A stretch of 64,000 nt of DNA from Enterobacter_D sp963521185 (lineage in GTDB: Bacteria > Pseudomonadota > Gammaproteobacteria > Enterobacterales > Enterobacteriaceae). The notes beneath the pieces are model-generated. The model was not told the DNA's origin and made no database searches. It was given only the letters and a program-made list of their open reading frames with translations. Numbering within the stretch: the first letter of the stretch is position 1; every line of letters starts with the position of its first letter. Positions 59,103 through 64,000 of this stretch are shown piece after piece. A program made the translations under genes and the position numbers. Where the stretch lies: positions 682,001 through 746,000 of the forward strand of contig CAUQTV010000001.1 in the NCBI GenBank assembly GCA_963521185.1, given 5' to 3'.

Positions 59103-60089
59103 TCAGAGTGCGTTCGGACAGGCTTCGCCGTTTTCCAGTTGACGCAGGTTTTCCAGCGTGGTTTCAGAAATGCTGATCAGCGCTTCGGCGGTCAAAAACG
59201 CCTGATGTCCGGTAAACAGCACGTTGTGGCAGGCGGACAGGCGGCGGAAAATATCATCCTGAATCACGTCGTTAGATTTGTCCTCAAAGAAGAGATCGCG
59301 TTCGTTTTCATACACGTCCATGCCCAGCGCGCCAATTTTCTGCGTTTTCAGGGCTTCAATCGCCGCCTGAGAGTCGATCAACCCGCCACGGCTGGTGTTG
59401 ATGATCATCACACCATCTTTCATCTGTTCAAACGCGGCAGGGTTCAGCAGATGGTAGTTCTCCGTCGTCAACGGGCAGTGCAGCGAAATAACGTCCGACT
59501 GCGCAAACAGCGTTGGCAGGTCAACGTACTCGACGCCGATGTCCAGCGCTGCGGCACTTGGGTAGGGATCAAACGCCAGCAGGCGCATACCAAAGCCCTT
59601 GAGGATGCGCAGCGCCGCCACGCCAATTTTACCGGTGCCAATGACGCCAGCGGTTTTACCGTACATGGTAAAACCGGTCAGACCTTCCAGCGAGAAGTTA
59701 GCGTCGCGGGTACGTTGATAAGCGCGGTGAATACGACGGTTCAGCGTCATCATCATGCCAATCGCATGTTCCGCCACCGCTTCCGGGGAGTAGGCCGGGA
59801 CGCGCACCACCTGCAAACCCAGCTCTTTCGCGGCAACCAGATCGACGTTGTTAAAGCCCGCACAACGCAGCGCGATAAACTTCACGCCATGTTTTTTCAG
59901 CTCTTCCAGCACCGGACGGCTGCCGTCGTCATTGACGAAAATACAGACGCCTTCGCAACCGTTAGCCGTTTTGGCTGTTTTCTCGGTGAGAAGAAAGTCA
60001 AAAAATTCAAGTTCGTAGTTATAATTCTCGTTAACATGCTGCAAATACTTTTTATCGTACTGCTTTGTGCTGTAGACGGCGAGTTTCAT
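59103..60089 (-). CDS. ldhA: D-lactate dehydrogenase (fermentative)
   Basis: The 328-residue product (329 in E. coli) starts MKLAVYSTKQYDKKYLQHVN. It is a D-isomer-specific 2-hydroxyacid dehydrogenase: the NAD-binding motif is GTGKIG near residues 152-157, and the catalytic arginine is in INTSRGGLID. The glutamate and histidine are in YENERDLFF and TGHQAFLT. It reduces pyruvate to D-lactate during fermentation. Its neighbours hslJ and ydbH are the E. coli ones. Confidence 0.97.
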   Translation of the reverse strand: MKLAVYSTKQYDKKYLQHVNENYNYELEFFDFLLTEKTAKTANGCEGVCIFVNDDGSRPVLEELKKHGVKFIALRCAGFNNVDLVAAKELGLQVVRVPAYSPEAVAEHAIGMMMTLNRRIHRAYQRTRDANFSLEGLTGFTMYGKTAGVIGTGKIGVAALRILKGFGMRLLAFDPYPSAAALDIGVEYVDLPTLFAQSDVISLHCPLTTENYHLLNPAAFEQMKDGVMIINTSRGGLIDSQAAIEALKTQKIGALGMDVYENERDLFFEDKSNDVIQDDIFRRLSACHNVLFTGHQAFLTAEALISISETTLENLRQLENGEACPNAL

Positions 60090-60298
60090 AAGACTTTCTC
60101 CAGTGATTTTAACATCACGATACCATGATTAAAATAATCATACAATTTTTAAAAAATAATTGATTAACATAGACATAATGAATAATTCTAGAGCATCTAT
60201 GCTTAGAAATGGCATTTACTTCATCAATTCACGTAAGCATGCCACAATACCGCCACGGCCAGACTAAATTTTACGCTAAATCAGGATATTAACTGCCC

Positions 60299-62938
60299 AT
60301 GAAGGGTAAATATAAAGCCGTCATCGCGCTCATTTTACTGCTGATCCTGCTGCCGCTTACGCTGCTGCTGACGCTCGCGCACTGGGTGCCGACGCTGGCG
60401 GGCATCTGGCTGCCAGCGGGGACGCGTATTGCCATTGAAGACAGCCCGCGTCTGACGCGCCATGCGCTGCGCATCCCCAGACTGAGCTATCTGGTGGGTG
60501 ACTGTCCGCTGGCTGTCATCAGCGATGCGCAACTGACCCAACCCAGCCGCTGGCAACTGAATATCGGGTCGCTGACGCTCAATTCAACCTGCCTGAGCGC
60601 ACTTCCGCAGACCGAAGCGTCACCCGTCGCACCGCGCACGCTGGCCGAATGGCAGGCCATGCTGCCGTACGCGTGGGTGAATATCGATAAACTGGAGGTT
60701 GCACCCTGGCAGCAGTGGCAGGGAAAACTGTCGCTTGCCGTCACGCCCGCACGGCAGACGCTGCGCTATCAGGGCGAGCGCGTGACGTTAGAAGCCCAAT
60801 TGCAGGGGCAGTTGCTTAAGGTTGAGCAGTTTAAGCTGGCGATACTGGACAACCAGCCGCCGGTCAGGCTCGCCGGGGAATTTACCCTACCGCAGGTGCC
60901 CGACGGCGTGCCGGTCAATGGTCATGCGGTCACCACGCTGCGCATTCCGCAAAGTCCGGATCCGGTAGATGCCGAGCTTGAGTGGCACGACGATCGGGGC
61001 CAGCTGATTGTGATGGCGCGCGACCAGGCCGATCCGCTGCTCGATTTGCCCTGGCAGTTAACGCGCGAAAAGCTCACCATTAGCGACGGGCGCTGGCGCT
61101 GGCCGTATCAGGCATCCCCGCTGAGCGGTCGGGTAGGTGTGAACGTTGAGGGCTGGCAGCAGGGGCTGGACAAGGCGCTGATTAGCGGGCGTCTTAACGT
61201 GGTGACCGAGGGCGATGCGGGCAAAGCCAACGCGGTGCTCACCTTTGGGCCGGGGCATCTGAGCATGGACGACAGCGCCATGCCGATGCAGCTCACCGGC
61301 GAAGCCAAGCAGGGCGATCTGGTGCTGTACGCCGTACTGCCCGCCCAGATGAGCGGCAGCCTCAGCGATCCGCAACTGGCCTTTCTGCCTGGGGCGCTGC
61401 TGCGCTCGCGCGGGCGAATCATTGACTCACTCAATATTGATGAGGTGCGCTGGCCGCTGGCGGGCGTCACCGTGTCATCGCGCGGGGTTGACGGGCGCTT
61501 ACAGGCGATTTTGCGCGCGCACGAAAATGAGATGGGTGATTTCCTGCTGCACCTCGATGGCCGGGCCAGTGACTTTCTGCCGGATAACGGTCTCTGGCAG
61601 TGGCGCTACTGGGGCGACGGGCATTTTACGCCAATGCAGGCCCGGTGGGATGTGGCCGGGAAGGGCGAATGGCGGGATAACGAAATCGTGCTGACCGATC
61701 TTTCCACCGGTTTTGACAAATTACAGTACGGCAGCATGCAGGTGAGCACGCCCCGGCTGGTGCTGGAAGCGCCCGTTCGCTGGCTGCGCGACGAGCAGCA
61801 TCCGCAGTTTAGCGGCGCGCTGGTGCTCGACGCGGGGCAGACCACCTTCAGCGGCGGCAGCGTGTTGCCGCCCTCGACGCTCAACTTCAGCGTCGCCGGG
61901 CGCGAGCCGACCGTGTTTCAGTTCAAAGGCGATTTACACGCACAGGCCATTGGCCCGGTACAGGTGAACGGGCGCTGGGACGGCGAGCGTCTGCGCGGGC
62001 AGGCGTGGTGGCCGAAACAGGCGCTGAGCGTCTTCCAGCCGCTGGTGCCACCCGACATGAAACTGAACCTGCGCGAAGGCGAGATGTATGCGCAGGTCGC
62101 GTTTTCGGCCGCAGCCGATCAGGGCTTCGAAGCCGGTGGGCATGGGGTGATTAAAAACGGCAGCGCGTGGCTTCCCGACAACCAGTTCAACGGCGTCGAT
62201 TTTGTGCTGCCGTTCCGTTTTAAAGATGCTACGTGGCAGTTGGGCACGCACGGACCGGTATCGCTGCGCATTGGCGAAATCATCAACCAGGTGACCGCCA
62301 AAAATTTTACCGCCGATTTACAGGGCGCGTATCCGTGGCGCGAAGAGAACCCGCTGACGCTCAGCGACGTCAGCGTTGATGTACTGGGTGGCAAGGTGAC
62401 GCTGCAACAGCTGCGCATGCCGCAGCACGACGCCGCGCTGGTGCGCCTGCAACAGATCTCGTCGAGCGAACTGATTACCGCCATAAATCCGAAGCAGTTT
62501 ACGCTGTCCGGCGCGGTCAATGGCGCGTTGCCGCTGTGGCTGGATAACGAAAAGTGGATCATTCATGACGGCTGGCTAACCAATCCGGGGCCGATGACGC
62601 TGAGGCTGGATAAAGACACGGCGGACGCGGTGGTGAAAGACAATATGGCCGCTGGCGTGGCGATTAACTGGCTGCGCTATATGGAAATTTCGCAGTCGTG
62701 GACCCGAATCGATCTTGATAATCTGGGGGAGCTGAAAATGCAGGCCACCCTGAAGGGCACCAGTTTTGTTGACGGAAAAAGCAATACGGTGAATCTGAAC
62801 TATACCCATGAAGAGAATGTGTTCACGCTGTGGCGCAGTTTGCGTTTTGGTGACAATTTGCAGTCATGGCTTGAACAACATGCGGCACTGCCGGAGACGG
62901 GCTGTGCATCTGGCAAGGCGTGTGAGGAAAAACAATGA
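60299..62938 (+). CDS. ydbH: YdbH, AsmA-like envelope protein
   Basis: The 879-residue protein starts MKGKYKAVIALILLLILLPL, a single N-terminal inner-membrane anchor. The long periplasmic part is rich in repeated beta-strands, fitting the AsmA-like/RBG bridge proteins. In E. coli YdbH, TamB and YhdP are redundantly needed for phospholipid delivery to the outer membrane. YdbH cooperates with the small lipoprotein YnbE encoded next. The stop overlaps the ynbE start by four bases (ATGA). Confidence 0.95.
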   Translation: MKGKYKAVIALILLLILLPLTLLLTLAHWVPTLAGIWLPAGTRIAIEDSPRLTRHALRIPRLSYLVGDCPLAVISDAQLTQPSRWQLNIGSLTLNSTCLSALPQTEASPVAPRTLAEWQAMLPYAWVNIDKLEVAPWQQWQGKLSLAVTPARQTLRYQGERVTLEAQLQGQLLKVEQFKLAILDNQPPVRLAGEFTLPQVPDGVPVNGHAVTTLRIPQSPDPVDAELEWHDDRGQLIVMARDQADPLLDLPWQLTREKLTISDGRWRWPYQASPLSGRVGVNVEGWQQGLDKALISGRLNVVTEGDAGKANAVLTFGPGHLSMDDSAMPMQLTGEAKQGDLVLYAVLPAQMSGSLSDPQLAFLPGALLRSRGRIIDSLNIDEVRWPLAGVTVSSRGVDGRLQAILRAHENEMGDFLLHLDGRASDFLPDNGLWQWRYWGDGHFTPMQARWDVAGKGEWRDNEIVLTDLSTGFDKLQYGSMQVSTPRLVLEAPVRWLRDEQHPQFSGALVLDAGQTTFSGGSVLPPSTLNFSVAGREPTVFQFKGDLHAQAIGPVQVNGRWDGERLRGQAWWPKQALSVFQPLVPPDMKLNLREGEMYAQVAFSAAADQGFEAGGHGVIKNGSAWLPDNQFNGVDFVLPFRFKDATWQLGTHGPVSLRIGEIINQVTAKNFTADLQGAYPWREENPLTLSDVSVDVLGGKVTLQQLRMPQHDAALVRLQQISSSELITAINPKQFTLSGAVNGALPLWLDNEKWIIHDGWLTNPGPMTLRLDKDTADAVVKDNMAAGVAINWLRYMEISQSWTRIDLDNLGELKMQATLKGTSFVDGKSNTVNLNYTHEENVFTLWRSLRFGDNLQSWLEQHAALPETGCASGKACEEKQ

Positions 62939-63126
62939 AATCCCTGGTAGCCATCCTGTTCGTTCCGTTGCTGGCGACGCTCGCGGGCTGCACGCCGCGT
63001 ATCGAAGTGGCGGCCCCCAAAGAGCCGATCACCATTAACATGAACGTGAAGATTGAGCATGAGATCCACATTAAGGTGGATAAAGACGTTGAAACGCTGC
63101 TGAAATCCCGCAGCGATCTGTTCTGA
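62935..63126 (+). CDS. ynbE: YnbE outer-membrane lipoprotein
   Basis: The 63-residue product starts MKSLVAILFVPLLATLAGCT with the lipidated cysteine at 19. The mature part (KEPITINMNVKIEHEIHIKVDKDVE) is one or two beta-strands. In E. coli YnbE multimers join the YdbH bridge at the outer membrane. It overlaps ydbH and precedes ydbL by four bases. Confidence 0.95.
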   Translation: MKSLVAILFVPLLATLAGCTPRIEVAAPKEPITINMNVKIEHEIHIKVDKDVETLLKSRSDLF

Positions 63127-63130
63127 GGTC

Positions 63131-63457
63131 ATGATGAGAAAACACTTCATCCTACTGCTGCTGGCGACAGCGCTGGTCAGCTCGCAGGCGCTGGCACTCA
63201 CCCTAAGCGATGCCCGCAGCCAGGGCCGCGTCGGGGAGACGCTAAAAGGCTACGTCGCCCCCATCAGCCAGGACAACGAGACGCTGGCGCTGGTGGCACG
63301 CATCAATAAAGCGCGATCCGAGAGCTATCAGCAACTGGCTGACGGTAACAATATTCCGGTGGACGAAGTCGCCAAAATGGCCGGGCAGAAGCTCGTCGCC
63401 CGCGCGCTTCCGGGTGAGTATGTGCAGGGCATCAACGGCAAATGGCTGAAGAAATAA
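63131..63457 (+). CDS. ydbL: YdbL, periplasmic DUF1318 protein
   Basis: The 108-residue product starts with an N-terminal signal peptide, MMRKHFILLLLATALVSSQA, cut near ALA. The mature part, TLSDARSQGRVGETLKGYVA and then RINKARSESYQQLADGNNI, is the DUF1318 domain. E. coli YdbL limits YnbE multimerisation and so tunes the YdbH-YnbE bridge. It is the last gene of the ydbH operon. The feaR side of the E. coli map is replaced by a toxin-antitoxin pair. Confidence 0.94.
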   Translation: MMRKHFILLLLATALVSSQALALTLSDARSQGRVGETLKGYVAPISQDNETLALVARINKARSESYQQLADGNNIPVDEVAKMAGQKLVARALPGEYVQGINGKWLKK

Positions 63458-63466
63458 CGTCAGGCA

Positions 63467-63829
63467 TTATGCCGCCGCGCTGCCAATAATAAAATCGAAG
63501 TGAATGGCGTCGTAGGGAAAGCGGGTTCCTCGATCGCCTCGCACCAGCAGTCCGCAAGTGAGTAATGCGGTGACATCAGTGTGAACGCCTTTAACGTCAC
63601 GCTTCACGCGGGCAGCAATATCGCGGATGGTCAACTCACCCGCGCCCGTCATGGCGAGCAGCAGGTCCATGCGGTTAGGCGAGAGGACTTTCACCATGAC
63701 GGCCCAGTCAGGAAATGAAATGACATCATCACCCGCCCCGCGTGCGCCCAACGCTGCCGCGTTTAATGCCGCCGTCACATCCCTTGTAAAGTCCTGCATT
63801 GGTTCGATGCGAATAGTGACTGTTTTCAT
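63467..63829 (-). CDS. Antitoxin-like HTH protein (TumA / HVO_A0114-like)
   Basis: I start at ATG 63829 (MKTVTIRIEPMQDFTRDVTA), 120 residues, with AGGAG six bases upstream inside the end of the preceding gene. The second half is a winged helix-turn-helix: MTGAGELTIRDIAARVKRDVKGVHTDVTALLTCGLL. The fold and the order after a TumE-like gene fit the DNA-binding antitoxins of the HVO_A0114 type. It is one base from the stop of the upstream gene, so the two are coupled. Assignment is from pattern and context. Confidence 0.65.
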   Translation of the reverse strand: MKTVTIRIEPMQDFTRDVTAALNAAALGARGAGDDVISFPDWAVMVKVLSPNRMDLLLAMTGAGELTIRDIAARVKRDVKGVHTDVTALLTCGLLVRGDRGTRFPYDAIHFDFIIGSAAA

Positions 63830-63830
63830 G

Positions 63831-64000
63831 CTATCTCCTGTGGTGTCGAATGCGTTCCACATCGGCCAGAAAATCCGCAATGAGCTGCTCAATGCTGACG
63901 AACGTTGTGCGGATTTCGATGTTACCCATATGTTTGTGGTCGCCTTTGCCGCGTTCGTTGTCATAGCGCATGAGGCAAACTTCGTTAACGACGTAGGCGA
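63831..64000 (-). CDS. TumE-like toxin (DUF6516), C-terminal part cut by window edge
   Basis: The minus strand is open from the window end to a TAG at 63831-63833, giving 55 residues ending VERIRHHRR. The segment CLMRYDNERGKGDHKHMGN, followed by FVSIEQLIADFLADV, matches the RYDNxxxxgDHkH pattern of the DUF6516/TumE family, predicted toxins paired with a downstream DNA-binding antitoxin. The 5' part lies beyond 64000. The pair is next to ydbL at the right edge. Confidence 0.6.
   Translation of the reverse strand, partial: AYVVNEVCLMRYDNERGKGDHKHMGNIEIRTTFVSIEQLIADFLADVERIRHHRR

Noticed and set aside
1..64000. CRISPR arrays, tRNA genes, rRNA genes and intact insertion sequences
   Set aside because: I looked for regularly spaced repeats, cloverleaf-type segments and transposase frames with terminal inverted repeats and saw none.

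Overview
The window is a chromosomal segment of a gamma-proteobacterium of the family Enterobacteriaceae. Almost every gene from rnb to ydbL has a clear Escherichia coli counterpart in the same order and orientation. Several differences from K-12 argue against Escherichia itself and suggest an Enterobacter/Kosakonia/Klebsiella-side genus, which I cannot fix from sequence alone. The puu putrescine cluster, pspE and ompN are absent from their usual places, as is the ynaI-uspE-fnr-ogt-abg-smrA block. A yajD HNH gene sits beside pspF.

Layout. 0-10.4 kb: the 5' end of pdeR (cut by the window), rnb, yciW, fabI and the sapABCDF peptide/polyamine transporter operon, all on the minus strand. 10.5-13.3 kb: a divergent MFS exporter / LysR regulator pair and yajD. 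13.3-16.1 kb: the phage-shock locus pspF/pspABCD with its sigma-54 promoter. 16.2-30.0 kb: an intact alpha-glucoside/guloside catabolic cluster (ycjM to ycjV), ompG and the repressor ycjW. An identical 15-bp motif at the ycjM promoter and at the ycjT/ycjU junction looks like the YcjW operator. 30.1-38.5 kb: ycjXF, tyrR (with a TyrR box), tpx, and the murein-peptide recycling group ycjG, mpaA, mppA. 38.5-43.3 kb: two diguanylate cyclases (a dCache-GGDEF protein and DgcM), a 700-bp AT-rich gap and a short chemoreceptor. 43.5-47.3 kb: zntB, the sRNA gene fnrS with its FNR box, proline-rich ynaL, dbpA and ttcA.

47.3-54.5 kb is the accessory part. Next to ttcA, the known Rac-type attachment gene, lie fragments of a tyrosine integrase, a second integrase scrap, a broken small-terminase-like gene and several small unknown genes. 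Then come a Crp/IprA-like regulator, a lipoprotein, and an SOS mutagenesis pair, umuD and umuC, separated by an inverted EamA transporter gene; each umu gene has its own LexA box. A KTSC protein and a shortened MicC-like sRNA close this part. 54.5-63.5 kb returns to core genes: nifJ (ydbK), ydbJ, hslJ, ldhA and the ydbH-ynbE-ydbL envelope operon. The right edge carries a TumE/TumA-like toxin-antitoxin pair, with the toxin gene cut by the window end.

Functional themes are envelope stress and murein recycling (psp, ycjXF, mpaA, mppA, ycjG, ydbH operon), unusual sugar use (ycj cluster with OmpG), c-di-GMP signalling (pdeR and dgcM, known partners in csgD control), anaerobic regulation (fnrS, ldhA, nifJ) and SOS mutagenesis. 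I found no CRISPR array, tRNA, rRNA or complete insertion sequence.
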